Below are positions 22,459-36,111 of a stretch of DNA of 64,000 nt, piece by piece; the first letter of the stretch is position 1, and each line of letters starts with the position of its first letter. Location of the stretch: positions 23,291,987 through 23,355,986 of the forward strand of contig CM055094.1 of the NCBI GenBank assembly GCA_029204225.1, given 5' to 3'. A program made the position numbers and the translations under genes. This DNA comes from Diphasiastrum complanatum (Eukaryota; Streptophyta; Lycopodiopsida; Lycopodiales; Lycopodiaceae). Under the pieces are notes generated by a model. That model was not told where the DNA came from. It made no database searches and saw only the letters and a list, made by a program, of their open reading frames with translations.

Positions 22459-22971
22459 TGAAGATTAGTAAAACATTATTTCCCTATCTCGAGTTTTGGG
22501 GCCATGTCCATGGTTATTTCCATTGTAATCTATGTTGTACATAAAAGATATGTGAAATGAGCACATAACCTTCTAGAATAGGTCGAGTTTGAGTTAGGTA
22601 GATTCAAATTTGATGACATGCAAAAGTTTAGATAGCATGCAATGTCTTTCTGTATGCATGCAAGCCACATGCAATCAGTGCATGCAACATACAAAGTGGT
22701 TTCTGTGATCTACACATGTCTAGGCAATATTATGAGTTGACATGCAGCACATGCAATATCCATGCATGCAGTTACACATGTGGATCTCTGGTAGGTGAGT
22801 TAGCTTAGTTAAGTGGACTTTCCATGCAACTCCACTGTTGGAATTCGAGTCTCTCTCATGTAGAGAAATCTTGGCATTTTTTGCCATATTGTGAATAATG
22901 AGATTTTGGTGTTTTGGACTCATTCTCTCTCTACCCGAGTTTTCTATCATTGATTTTCTCTCTCTACACAA
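22459..22971 (+). repeat. 3' LTR of copia 1
   Basis: It is similar to 17389-17900 with about 20 differences over 510 bases by eye. Similarity to the 5' LTR stops near 22971, where unrelated sequence begins, so no target-site duplication can be read. Confidence 0.8.
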
Positions 22972-23859
22972 AATAATGTATGATGAAGACACCAATCTCG
23001 AGTTAGAGAGAGAATATCAAAAACAAGCTAAATAGCATGAGATCCAATTTTGACATTATGACATTACCAAAGCTTGATTCATCATTAGAAATGAATGAGA
23101 ACCATATGTACATATATAGGAGAGCCAAAATTCGTGGTACTACTTGCATTCAATGCATTCCTACACCTAATCAAGTGTAAACTATTACCATATTGACACC
23201 TAACAACTTGCATGCTGACCTAACTTCTACCTACTTTTTCCAAATGTCAAATTCTCAACTATGAGCCTACGAAACTACATGCATGTGTCCACTAGTATAT
23301 TTGCATGCCTTGCATTTGACTTTCCTAGATGAATTGGACATGTGTAGAACATGTATACTGACTTGCATGTTGCATGCATGCACTCTAACTGATTCTGCTG
23401 CCCATTTGTAATTGTGAGTGGGATCAATCATGGTGAGGGTTAATGAAAATAGATCGCTAGATGGAATACAATCCATTTTGACGGTGTGGATCTCGACCAT
23501 GGCCACAAGGATTTCTAATGCTGCCCTAAGCTTTGGATCTGCGATTATCTACAAATTATGTCGATGAGGATTTGATGCAAAAAGCTAATTTTTCCTATTT
23601 CTAGAAAGTTTTTCTCTAAGACATAATTTGTGCATACTAAAAAAGAGGTTGGGTGAATTCTATCTGATGTGGGTGTGAGAAAAAATTTCTGAAAAGAATG
23701 ATTCTTGTGGTTTTCATAGAAAAAGATTGATTGTATGTATGCCTGATCCGATGATATCTTGATGTTCTGAAACAAGAAAACACACCAAAAAAAATTGTTG
23801 AAATGGCAAGCGGGCAGTAAACAAAATTAAGGAAATAAAGCAAGTAATACATATCAAGA
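22972..23859. other. Spacer, nothing recognised
   Basis: No coding domain, tRNA or clear repeat was seen. The right part adjoins the 3' end of the minus-strand gypsy element, so 23640-23859 may be its 3' untranslated region. No copy of the gypsy LTR found at 44921-45709 was recognised here. Confidence 0.4.
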
Positions 23860-26174
23860 TAAAAATAGGGCTCATTGTACTTTCTCAATCTGCTCCCATT
23901 GACCACAGTGTCTAAAAGATCGCCTTGTAGGGTCTGGAGTTGGACATATCCAGAGGCAAATATCTTTTGAATGACATAAGGTCCTTGGCCAAAAAATTTG
24001 AGTTTTCCTTTAAAGGCTTTGGCTTGGCATAGCAGAATCTTATCTTTGACCTGAAACTCTTTGAGTTTTAAGAATCGGTCATGCCATGCCTTTTGTCGAC
24101 GTTTGTGGACTTGTTGAGCATGGATGCTGATCCGTCATATATTTCACACAGTTGTTCCAAATGAAATAACCTATTTGCTAGGATCTGTCGATTATCTAGC
24201 TCAAGATTATAGGCTACTCAAAGGGATGGAATATGGAATTCTACAGGCATAACGACTCTTGGCCATATACTAGCTGAAAAGGGGTTAAGCCTGTGGCTCG
24301 CTTCGGAGTAGTGCGGTAGGCCCATAGAGCAGCATGCAGTTTTAGTTCCCAATCGGATTGGCTAGACTCGACGGTTTTGGTGAGAACACCACATAAGATT
24401 TTGTTGGTGGATTCTGCCTGGCCATTGCATTGTGGATAATATGGGGAGCTTTTGCAATGTACCACAAACAATTTGGAAAGTAGATCGGCTATGACAAAGT
24501 TAAGAAAATGTGTATGCCTATCGTTGATAAGTTTTAGAAGACATCCAAAACGAAATATAACCTATTCATAGAGAAATTTTGTGGTAGAACGAGCGTGAGC
24601 ATTGCAAACAGCTCTTGCTTCAGTCCATTTGATACAATAGTCCGTAGCTATTACAATATATTGTGATTGAGTGTGTCTAGCAACAAGGACTAATGGTTCC
24701 AACATAATCAATGCCCCATTTCTGGAAATCTTGATCAGTTGTGATAGGGTGTAAAGGCATGTAGTCGGTCTTCAAAAATTGTTTTGTTCGTTGACAAACA
24801 TCACAGGACTTAGTGTAGGTATGCATATCCTTAAAGAGAGTTGGCCACCAAAATTTGGCTAAGAGTATTTTCTTAGCAGTCATGTCGAAAGAGAAATGGC
24901 CTGCTCCAACACCTTCATGAGTGAGGGAGATAATAGAGGGTATTTCACCTTCAGTAAGACAACGTCGGATAATTCCATCTAACCCTTGCTTGTAAAATTG
25001 GCCTGCAATTAACGTATAAGGTTTGGCTTTGAGGACCAACGAACATTGTAAGGATATATCCATCTGCCCTGAAGTTAAATATTCTATGATTTCCTTGATA
25101 CGACCGGTTGTGCAAGTCTTGTTGATGAGATATAGGAGTGCTTGATGATCAGTGAGGAAGACAAAAACTTTTCCTAGAAGATAATGGCCAAACTTCTGAA
25201 CCGCATATACCATTGCCAAAGCTTCACGCTCGGTAGTGGTATAGTTGACTTCAGCAGCTATCAATTGTCTACTAAGAAAGCAGATTGGATAATCTTTTTT
25301 GAATTCTCCCGGTTGGGTGATCACTATTCCAATGGCATATTTGGATGCATCGGTATGCACATGAAATTCTTTGGAATAATCAGGAGCCCGGAGGATAGGT
25401 GCATTGGTAAGGGCTTCTTTTAGTTGATTGAATGCGACGCATTTTTCATCAGTACATTTGGGGACAACAACCACTTTATAGATTAATCGTGCTTTATTAG
25501 CGAAGTCTAGGATAAAGCACCAATAGTAATTGGTGTGGCCAAGGAAAGAATACACTTCGCGGATGGTACGAGATTCAGGTAGATTTTGAATTATCAAGAT
25601 CATTTTTAGGTCAGTTGCGATGCCATTTTTTGAGATGATATTCCTAACACAATACCATGTGTTACCCAGATCTAACATTTTTCAGAGTTCAAAGAGATGC
25701 CGAAGCATTGACATTGGATAAATTTTTTCTCAAGCACAGACGGATGATGTGTTTCTTTTTAATGTGCACCTAGATCATCCAAGTAAACTTCTAGGGTATC
25801 TCCCATTTGCTGAGAAAAGGCAACTTGCATAACATATTGGAAAGTGCTAGGAGCATTACAGAGACCAAAAGGCATGACTTTCCAACAAAAGCTGGAAAAA
25901 CGTATTCCCCCATAACTATGCTTGGTTCAGACGGGATGACGACTACACATTTCATTTTTCTTAGGAACAATGACGATTGGGGAGACTCACTCAATATGTT
26001 CTATTTCATAGATGAATCCTGCATCTAACAAGCATTGTAATTCTTCTTTGATTTTGGCCTTGTAGATCGGATTACATTTGTAAGGATGGCTAGCAGTTGG
26101 TCTTGCACTCGGTTTAAGGAGAATACGATGCCCAGCTACCTAGGGTGAGACTCCTTTCATGTTTTTATAGGACC

Positions 26175-26864
26175 CGTGAAAAATTGCCTACATTGGCAAA
26201 TCTAGCCATGTAGAATATTGTACATTTTGTCAATATTGTTTGTTGGTTACTTGAATGGCCAAAGTGCCACTTGTACATACACACCTAAAGTAGGTTACCA
26301 CGAGTCAAGAGGAGTGGTTGTGTCTATTTGGTAGTGATTCCTACTTTGTAGGATCTAGACCATGATTTATGATGAGATTTGTACCTACCATGCACCTACC
26401 AAGCATGACTCTTGGATCTAGGCTAGGGTTTTCACATTAGGGCAAGAAAGTGGAGTCTACTTCCTTATTACATGCTGGATTTTCACCTAACTTTGCAAAG
26501 GAAGTGTGTTTTACTATGTATTCCCATTCTCCATAGTGAGAACATAGAAACTTTTTGGAGCCTCAAGGAGAAACTCGAGTTTCCTCTCATTGTATGGTGA
26601 TTACTCTTGATTTCCAATGAAACCCAGCTTTGGCACTTTGTAAACACTGTCTACAGGCCGTACTACAGCCTTATTTCCACACGTGTGGAGTTGGATTATA
26701 CTATTTGATCAATGCTTTGATTGTCTCTACTTGTTTCCTATCAAGCTGCTAAACTAGATCTTGTTTTCTGATGACTAATTTTTGATAGATTGTTTAACAA
26801 GCATACAATCACCTTGTGGATCATTCAAAGATCCATTTATGGTCCTTAGTACTGTACTTTTCAC
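26175..26864 (+). repeat. 5' LTR of copia 2
   Basis: It begins CGTGAAAAATTG right after the target duplication and ends ...CTTTTCACA before the primer site. Its start resembles the LTR start of copia 4 (TGTGAAAATTG), suggesting related families. Confidence 0.8.
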
Positions 26865-29800
26865 ATGGTATTAGAGCCAAGTACAAGGCCATTGATCTGT
26901 GTCTGAATCTAATCCAGTTTTAGCAGGTTTTGGTGCAAAAAGCTAGTATTGGAAGGGCGAGCTAGTATCCAGGTTTTGGTGAGGGGATTTGATCCCAAAC
27001 TTTTTCAGGATCAAAATCCGTACTGTTCACACGTATGGGCATCTCTGAACCAGCATTTAATAACCCATATTCATTGGATCATAGAAAATTCATCTGGTAT
27101 TAGTTTGATGTAATTTTTGGTGCAAATCCTAGGATAAGCTACCAAGATCACTTGTCATTGATTAGTTTTGAATTTGTAGGCTGATTTCAGACCTTCTTAA
27201 AGTGGAAACCAGGTCTTGAAAGTACATCAAAGTGAATGAGAGAGATAGAGTCAGTTTTTGTCCAAGAATAGCCAAGATTGGCAAGATTTGCTTGAGTGTA
27301 GTTTTCATCTCATCTTATCTTCATTCCAGCTTTGTGAGGGAGTGATAGAACTGCGATTACAAATCCATCTGTTGGATTAGAAGTCAACATTTGAGTGAAA
27401 CACTGCAAGTTAGAAACCTTTGTGAGTTTCAGGTCCAAACAAATCTATATCTTTTGTGTAGAATCTTGCTAGTAAGATGGGATCAGTGGGAGCCTACGTT
27501 CTAGAAGCTAGTGAGAGGTTAAATTCTACCAATTATGCTATTTGGAAAGTGAGGATGGAGTCACTAATGGTGCTCCAGACTCTTTATGAGTTTCTAATAG
27601 ATGATGAAGATGAACCTCTAGGTGCACAAGAATTAGTGAGATACAAGAAGAGGTCTAGGCTTGCACTTCACTGTATTAAGATGAATGTAAGCAATGATCT
27701 TTTAAGGGGAAGTATCATCATGTAAGAGTGCTAAAGAGGCTTGTGAATCTTTAAAATCTATCTATGAGTCTAATAACACTTCGAGGGTTCTCATGCTTAG
27801 GAATCAGATTCTACAAAGCATGAAGAGGAGTGATGAGAGTGCACAAGATTATGTGCTAAGAATCAAGTCTCTCAATAGGGAGTTAGCTCCCATTGGAGAG
27901 AAGATTCAAGATAGTGAGCTTTTTCAGATTGTCCTCAATGGTCTAGGGAGTGGCTTTACAAATTTGGTCCAAAGCTTTGCAATCCAAGACACTTTGCCTA
28001 CTATAGAAAAGTTACACAGTGTATTAGTAGCTGAAGAGTGTAGGATGTTGCATATCAATGCAAGAATGAATGTTATTTCTCTGTAGGATGGTGATGAGAA
28101 AGCTAATTTCTCATTCAAAAGCAAGAACAAGACCAATGGCAAGAAGAAGCACTTCAAGGAGACCAAGGAGGAGGATGAGGCTTCAAGCTCAAAGGGCAAG
28201 ATCAAAGACAAGTTCAAGTACAAATGTTTTTTCTGTGGAAAGAACGGACATTTTGCATCAGAATGTCTCAAGAAGAAGAAGACACAAGAGAGAAAACAAA
28301 GCAACATTGCACATCAGGAGGAGGAGGAGGATGAAGAATCATCCTTGATGGTTTCCAACAAACCACCATCATCCAAGAGCAACACCAATGATTCTTGGTG
28401 GATTGATAATGGGGCAAGTTCCCACATGACATATCAAAAGGACATATTCTCCACCTTACTTTCTTACAATGACTTACATAGATCAATCTATACTGCAAGT
28501 AGTCAAGAATGTAAGATAAGTGGAATAGGAACAATTCACTTGTATGTGGGATCATCCAAAAGGACAAATCTTGATAATGTTTTTTATGCTCCTAAGTTAA
28601 CCAAGAATTTGCTTATTGTTGGCCAGTTAATGGATAATGGCCTAGATGTACAATTTAAGCATGGAGTTTGTTCCATCCTTAGAAATGATGAATGTATAGC
28701 CAAAGGCTTTAAGCAAGGTAGATTGTTTAAGCTTGATGCTAATATTGCAGTGGAGAGTGTTAACTTGGCAAAGGTGGAACTGTGGCACAAAAGGTTGGGC
28801 CACCCCAACTACAAAGCCATGGAATCTATGGTTGCAAAGGAGCTTGCAATTGGACTCCCAAGCATTTGTCAAAGTGTGGGAAGAGATGTGAAACATGCAG
28901 CCTCTCAAAGGCTCACAAAGTACCCTTCTCAAGATCTACATCAAGAACAAACTCTCCTCTTGAACTCATCCATTCGGATGTTCATAGTTTTTCACATGAG
29001 TCTAATGGTGGTGCCAAGTACTATGTAATCTTCATTGATGACTATTCTAGATTTTGTTGGATGTACCTCTTGTCTAGCAAATCAATGGTGTTTGATTCTT
29101 TTGTAAAGTTCAAGACTTTGGTAGAAAATCAACTTAGTACCAAGATTAAGGTATTAAGGAGTGATAATGGAGGTGAATATATCTCCAATAAGTTTATTGA
29201 CTTTTGTAGTTCTAATGACATAAAGAGAGAGTTGTCATGTCCATACACCCCTCAACAAAATGGAGTGAGTGAGAGAAGAAATAGACCTCTTTGTGAGTGT
29301 GCTAAGGCCTTAAGGCTAGATGCTTCCCTATCCAAACCATTTTGGGGTGAAGCAATAACTTGTGCTAACTATTTGTGCTATAGATTGCCAAACCAAGCCA
29401 TTGGAGGAATCACACCATTTGAAGCTCTATTTGGAGAGAAGCCCAATCTCAAGGATCTCAAAGTTTTTGGATCCACATGCTATGTACACCAATCCTTGGA
29501 TAAGAGAAGGAAGGATGATGCAACATCCATCAAAGGCATCTTTGTGGGATATGGTGAGAATAGCAAAGGTTATAGAGTCTTCAATACCATCACTAGCAAG
29601 GTGATAGTGAGTAGGGATGTTATTTTTTATAAAGGACATGCTTGTGATTTGGATGATAATGCTACTACTCATCTTGATGCCAAGGATCATGCTAGGATGG
29701 AGGAGGAGCTTCCAAGTGAAGAAGAACTTGAGGATCCACCTCAAGATGCAAGAACTCCAAGAACTCCAAGAAGATCTACAAGGGCAAGATCCGAGCCATT

Positions 29801-31401
29801 GAGGCTCACCTATGATGGTCAAGGTGATCAAAGAGAAGGCTCACCATCTTTCACATCTTACACCTTTCTTACTTCAATGTTAGATGAGCCAACATGCTAT
29901 GAAGATGCTTGTAAGTTAAAAGTTGGATGGATGCTATGCAAGTAGAGTATGATGCTCTTATTGAGAATCATACTTGGGATCTTGTGGATCTTCCTCAAGG
30001 GAAGAAACCTCTTGATTGCAAGTGGGTGTTTAGATTGAAGTATAATCAAGATGGATCAATAAGCAAGCATAAAGCTAGGCTTGTTGCCAAAGGTTTTTTA
30101 CAAACCAAAGGCATTGATTATGATGAGACTTTTGCTCCTGTGGCTAAGCTTGTTACTATCAGGTTGATCATTAGTCTTGCTACAACCTTCAATTGGGAGC
30201 TATTCCAACTTGACTTCACAAATGCATTCCTCAATGGTTATTTGGAAGAAGAGATCTACATGAGGCAACCCGAGGGCTTCATCAAGGCAAAGCATGAAGG
30301 AAAGGTGTGTTTTTTGAAGAAGAGCCTTTATGGGCTCAAGCAAGCACCCAGAGCATGGTACTCTAGGCTAAACTCTTTTCTCATTTCCATCAATTTTGTA
30401 ATGAGTGCCTATGATACATCATTGTATATAAGTTTTCATGATGGCATGATCATTATTCTTGTTTTGTATGTAGATGACATTATCTTGAGTGGTAATGATC
30501 TAGATGGAATTAGAGATGTAAAAATTGCTTTAGCAAAAGAGTTTAAGATGGTAGATCTCGGCCTATTGAGCTTCATTCTTGGAATAGAGGTTATTAGAGG
30601 ATGTGATATTAGCTTTATTGGTCAATCTAAATATGCTACATCCATCCTAGATAGATTTGGAATGAAGAACTGTAAAGGCTTTGAGACACCAATGGAGCAA
30701 CATGTAAAAGCATCTATTGGTTGTGATGAAGTATCATTTGAGGACATCACATTATATAGAAGGCTTATTGGCTTCTCGATCTATTTAACTATAACTAGAC
30801 CTGATCTTAGTTATATTGTTGGAAAGTTAAGCCAATTCATGCAAAGCCCTCTAGTTTCACATTGGAAGATGGCCAAAAGAGTTCTTAGATACATTTCATT
30901 CACTAAGAATTTTGGTATTTTGTATAGAGGAACTAATCCTGGCTTAAGAGCCTATAGTGACTCGGATTTTGCAGGTGACAAAGTGGATAGAAGATCAAGG
31001 AGTTCCTTTGCCACCTTTCTATGTGATGGAGTAGTATCATGGCTTTCCAAAAAGCAAGATACCATCTCCCTATCTTCCACAGAATCCGAATACAAGGCCT
31101 TGACATCAACATGCAAGGAGGTCTTGTGGCTCAAAAGGCTATTGGTGGAGCTTCATGTCATGGAGGAGGAGATCCCTATCATCTATTGTGACAACCAATC
31201 AGCCCAATCACTTGCAACTAATCCTACATTCCATGCAACGAGCAAACACATCAAAATTGCTCATCATTTCGTGAGGGAAAAAGTGCAAGCTAAAGAGATC
31301 AAGCTCCAACACGTGCCATCATCAAGTTGCTTGGCTGATTTGTTTACTAAACCTTTACCTAAAGATTCATTTGTCAAGCTTAGATCTTCAATTGGAGTTA
31401 T

Positions 31402-32067
31402 TGATAAAAGCATTAGAATATTGTACATTTTGTCAATATTGTTTGTTGGTTACTTGAATGGCCAAAGTGCCACTTGTACATACACACCTAAAGTAGGTTA
31501 CCACAAGTCAAGAGGACTGGTTGTGTCTATTTGGTAGTGATTCCTACTTTGTAGGATCTAGACCATGATTTATGATGAGATTTGTACCTACATGCACCTA
31601 CCAAGCATGACTCTTGGATCTAGGCTAGGATTTTCACATTAGGGCAAGAAAGTGGAGTCTACTTCCTTATTACATGCTGGATTTTCACCTAACTTTGCAA
31701 AGGAAGTGTGTTTTACTATGTATTCCCATTCTCCATAGTGAGAAGATAGAAACTTTTTGGAGCCTCAAGGAGAAACTCGAGTTTCCTCTCATTGTATGGT
31801 AATTACTCTTGATTTCCAATGACACCCAGCTTTGGCACTTTGTAAACACTGTCTACAGGCTGTATTACAGCCTTATTTCCACACGTGTGGAGTTGGATTA
31901 TGCTATTTGATCAATGCTTTGATTGTCTCTACTTGTTTCCTATCAAGCTGCTAAACTAGATCTTGCTTTCTGATGACTAGTTTCTGATAGATTGTTTAGC
32001 AAGCATACAATCACCTTGTGGATCATTCAAAGATCCATTTATGGTCCTTAGTACTGTACTTTTCACA
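31402..32067 (+). repeat. 3' LTR of copia 2
   Basis: It is nearly identical to the 5' LTR from TAGAATATTG onward and ends ...CTTTTCACA followed by the duplicated GGACC. The first bases are placed at TGATAAAAG by analogy with the 5' copy, with some uncertainty. Confidence 0.75.
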
Positions 32068-32358
32068 GGACCAAGCAAAGACATGTTGATATTTGCGCAG
32101 AATCTTTTCAAGCCTTCGGCATTGTTCCCGATTGAGATGAGCCCCAATGTGGACAATCTATTTGTTACTTTCATTTGACTGATGCTTCGGGCAGGGCCTT
32201 CATAAGGTGGATCACCGTTTGGCTCATGTTGAGCTTGGGGATGATTGGATGGTTACATCCTCGATCGTATAGTCCTTAAAATATGCAGACACATCATGGG
32301 CTGCTGATTCGAGGGGGGGCTTGTCTTTCAACTGTTTGGATGGCAATTTGGGAGGTTA

Positions 32359-33339
32359 TGAAGAAACGAAATGTTTCTAGCTAAAAAGCCTTGCTAGCTT
32401 TCAGACATCATCCTGACGAAGATGTTCGCGAACACAAAAGTCAGGAGACATGAAACCTGAAAAGTTTCGCGAACACAATAGTCAAAGAGACGCGAGCTCA
32501 AAAGTCAAAGGGATGCAAACTCGAAAGTCGAAGGGATGAAGATGAACGCTTTGCGAACTCAAAAGATTCACAAACGAGAATCTTTTTCAGTCCAGTACGA
32601 GAGAAGTTAAACAACCAAAACAAGACCTTCTCCTGCCCTCCACACACCAGAGAGTGCCAGCGAGATCATGCAAGTACCCAGAAGTACAGATATCTGATCT
32701 GATGGCATGATGTCAACAGATACATTTTTAATCATGGCTAATCTGCCGCTCTTGTATTTCCCTGAATAGTTGTAGATGCTTACTGGATGTTACTTGACAT
32801 ATAGATCAACAGAGCACACATACAGTGTAATGTAGTAGTCTGATGCTAGTAAGCAGTCAAAACAAAATACAGAATACATGTCCGCCTGCGTGCGAAGACA
32901 ATTTTGTCTAGGATCTGTAGATCCAACTGTCCGCTAGTAAAACGAGACGATTGCTTGTGAGAGAATTGTGTTTCTCCCACGTCAGCGCACTGCGTGGATT
33001 TTGCATGCAGTGCTTGAAGAAATCAGAGAGAGAAAGATCAATATAGATTATTTTCTTGTTGTGTCTGATCTCAAATGCTAATGCATCTGCTATTTATTCG
33101 TGTGTCTAACTAAGTTTTCTTGTTCATTTGAATCCCGCACCTTGGTTGAAACTATGTTGAATGCTACATTAATTTTATAAACGTAGATCAGCAGTGCCTG
33201 ACTACACTCTGGAGGACTGTAGGAGTGATTTAGCTAGCAGTGTCTAGCAATCGCATCTGAACTCCATCCGAGGCAAAAGAGAGAGTCGTGGTTCCTTCTC
33301 GAAAGCTTCGTGACTACGATCCTCCTCATACTCTCATCA
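32359..33339 (+). repeat. 5' LTR of copia 3
   Basis: It runs TGAAGAAACG...CTCTCATCA before the primer site. Near 32440-32590 it contains short degenerate repeats of about 20-25 bases built on GCGAAC...GAAAGTC(A/G)AAGGGA, also present in the other LTR near 36200-36330. Confidence 0.82.
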
Positions 33340-36111
33340 GTGGTACCAGAGCAGGTCATCATGTCATATTCTGACATAGCCAAGAAGCTAGCAGATCCAG
33401 GTTGCCAAGCATTCAAACAAACAACCATCAACAAGGAAACAGACTCCAAGAAGCAATGGCTTCAATCAGCAGCATGCAGAGCAAGATCTGCACAATACTT
33501 GATTCTTCGGGATCTAACTTTCTACCCTAGAAAGTTAAGACATCACTGAAACTCAAGGGCAAAGGACTATTCCCCTGGGTGGATGGCACAGAAGAAATGC
33601 CTACGACAACAGGCAAGGAGCTACGCAAATGGAGGGAGAAAAATGACAAGGCAATAGCCTTGCTATCATCTTCCATCGAAGATAGTCTCACACTTGACCT
33701 GACTACACTCTCCAAAGCTAAGGAGATATGGGATGCATTACTCACCAGATTTCAGACGAAGTCAAGAAGTCAAATCATGATGCTGGAAGATCAGCTGACC
33801 AATTTGCAGTGGGATGGGAAAGACCTCACTTCTTTCGTAAGAAAGATGAAGGATTTTCTCAGTAGGAGGTTAAAAATTTTATATAACCTTCATTGATGAT
33901 TATAACAAATTTGCCCGAGTGTATTTTATTCGGAATAAATCTGAAGCACTTGATAAATTCACAGAATATGTGAATTGGACTGAGAGATGTACAAATAGCA
34001 AAGTGAAGCTGATCAAAACAGATCGAGGTGGCGAATACATCTCAAATCGCTTCACTGACTTCTACAATGATCGTGGCATCATTCACAGAAGAACTGCAGC
34101 CTACACACCGCAGCACAATGGTGTTGCTAAACGAAAGAATAGGACCCTAATGAAAGCAGCCAGATGCATGATGGCCTACTCGAAAGCTCGAAGGGCGTTG
34201 TGGGCTGAAGCAGTAGCTACAGCTGCATGAAATTCTGGAGAGACAGTACTATGACCTACCACCAATGACAGAGGGAGTAGAGGACAAACACAAAAACAAA
34301 AAATTTTGAGTCTTCTCCCATTCGAACGACGAATCTGACGAAGAAATATTCAAGAGGCAACCTGCCGCTGCAGTTCTTGTAAACCAAGATGGTGTCGGAC
34401 CGAGCAGAGCAGACAAAGAAAAAGGCATAGCTGTCCCAGGAGGATCTCCCAGAAGGTCGACAAGACCATGAAGAGCACCAACAAGATATGTGCCAGGCAG
34501 CTCAGCTTCCACATCAGAAGAGTTTTGCAGATTCAATGGCGAACCATATACGTTCAAGGAAGTGATTGAAAGTCCAGAAAAGGACAAATGGATCCAAGCC
34601 ATGAACGAAGAGATGGAGTCCATGAGAAAGAACCAGGTATGGACGTTGGAGCCATTACCACATAAGCACAAGACTGTCAAATACAAATGGGTTTTCAAGC
34701 TCAAATACGGACCAAATGGGAACATCACAAAATACAAGACTGGTAGCGAAAGGTTTCTCTTAGAAATATGGTATTGACTACTCTGAAACCTTCTCTCCTG
34801 TCGTCAAACATTCGTCCCTACGTCTGTTATTTGCAACTTATGAGCTCATGATCCACATTGTGGATGAGAAGACAGCCTTCTTGCATGGCGAATTAGATGA
34901 AGAGGTCTACATGGATCAACCCCCAGGATACATCTCGAATTCACTTCCTGACTATGCATGTAGAATGCATAGAAGCATCTACGGTCTAAAACAATCAGTC
35001 CGACAATGGTACAAGAAAAAAGATCAAGCCTTGAAATCATTAGGATTCAAGCGTCTGTTGGCTGATTCTAATGTATATGTCAGAGTTATAGATGGGCAGA
35101 TCATCATAGTGGCTGTATATGTGGACGACACCCTAATACTTTGTAGGAGTGAGCAGCTAATTGCTAAAGTAAAAGTAGACATCTCGAAACATTTTGAGAT
35201 AGTGGATAGTGGATCTGGGAGAAGCCAGGTGTTACCTAGGCTTACAAATTGAAAGGGACTACGAGGGAGGTAAGTTATACCTTCACCAGTCCAGATACAC
35301 CCAGAAGATCCTAGAGGACTTTGGGATGCTGAACTACAAAGGAGTGAACACTCCAATGCTCGCAGGGACGGTGCTGACAAGCGACGACTATCCAAGTACT
35401 AAGGAAGAGAGGGAACAAATGTAGCTCAAACCTTACAGAAAGCTAATAGGATCACTGATGTACCTTGTAGACAACACACGTCTTGATATTGCTTATGCAG
35501 TGTTCAGGACGAGCTAATTTTGCACGAATCCAAGCTCAACACATTGGAAGATCGCAAAACGCATTTTGCAATATCTTCAATTAACGAGGGATTATGGCTT
35601 GTGTTATTGTCGTGATGCAAGTTTCAGGATATTTTCCTACAACGATGCTAGTTGGGCATCTCTCAAGGACGACTGTAAAAGCGTCTCATGAGGATGCACC
35701 ATTGTATCAGGAGTAGCAGTTCTCTGGGTCAGCAAGAAGCAGACCGTTGTAGCCCAGTCATCCTGCAAAGCAAAATATGTTGCAGCAGCAAAGATGGCCA
35801 ATGAAATAATCTGGCTAAGGTAGTTCCTGGACGAATTGGAGAAAACAAGGAATGAGCGCCTGGTCTTCCAGATGGACAACACCTCTGCAATACACCTGAC
35901 GAAAGATCTCGTGTTCCATTCCAGAACAAAGCACAATGCGATCAAGTACCACTTGATCAGGGATCTAATTGAGAAGAAGATGATGTAGACCACCTTCATC
36001 GAAACAAAAGACATGGTTGTTGACATCTTCACTAAAGCCCTGGACAAAGGACTCTTTGAGAGAAAGAGGAGCAACCTCGGGATTGTAAGCTATCATGCTT
36101 TGAGAGGGAGC

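Larger units (their letters stand above)
17389..22971 (+). mobile_element. Copia 1: Ty1/copia retrotransposon with two LTRs
   Basis: Both LTRs start TGAAGATTAG. Just inside the 5' LTR is a primer site TGGTATCAGAGC at 17970 (initiator-Met tRNA type), and AAGGAGGAG precedes the 3' LTR. Parts seen are gag from about 18744 (KAWD/LKTIYE-type UBN2-like region near 18990), GAG-pre-integrase near 19820 (LWHKILGHPNF), integrase near 20010-20400 (RSDNGGEYTSNKF), reverse transcriptase near 20990-21600 (NAFINGYLEEDIYM, YVDDIIL) and RNase H near 21930-22400 (DSDFAGDRLDRKST, KHIEVAHHFVREK). The copy is broken with several breaks. LTRs differ at roughly 4 percent of positions by eye, so it is older than copia 2 and copia 4. 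Two minus-strand frames inside the LTRs are shadows. Confidence 0.93.
26175..32067 (+). mobile_element. Copia 2: Ty1/copia element nested in the gypsy, TSD GGACC
   Basis: The element is flanked by GGACC at 26170-26174 and 32068-32072. A Met-type primer site (TGGTATTAGAGCC) starts at 26865. Parts seen are gag from 27478, a zinc knuckle near 28220-28275 (CFFCGKNGHFASEC), protease near 28397 (SWWIDNGASSHMT), integrase to about 29350 (LRSDNGGEYISNKF), reverse transcriptase from about 29930 (NAFLNGYLEEEIYM, YVDDIILSG) and RNase H to about 31400 (DSDFAGDKVDRRS, KHIKIAHHFVREK). The copy is broken, with only a few breaks. LTRs are about 98 percent identical by eye, so the insertion is fairly recent. 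Confidence 0.93.
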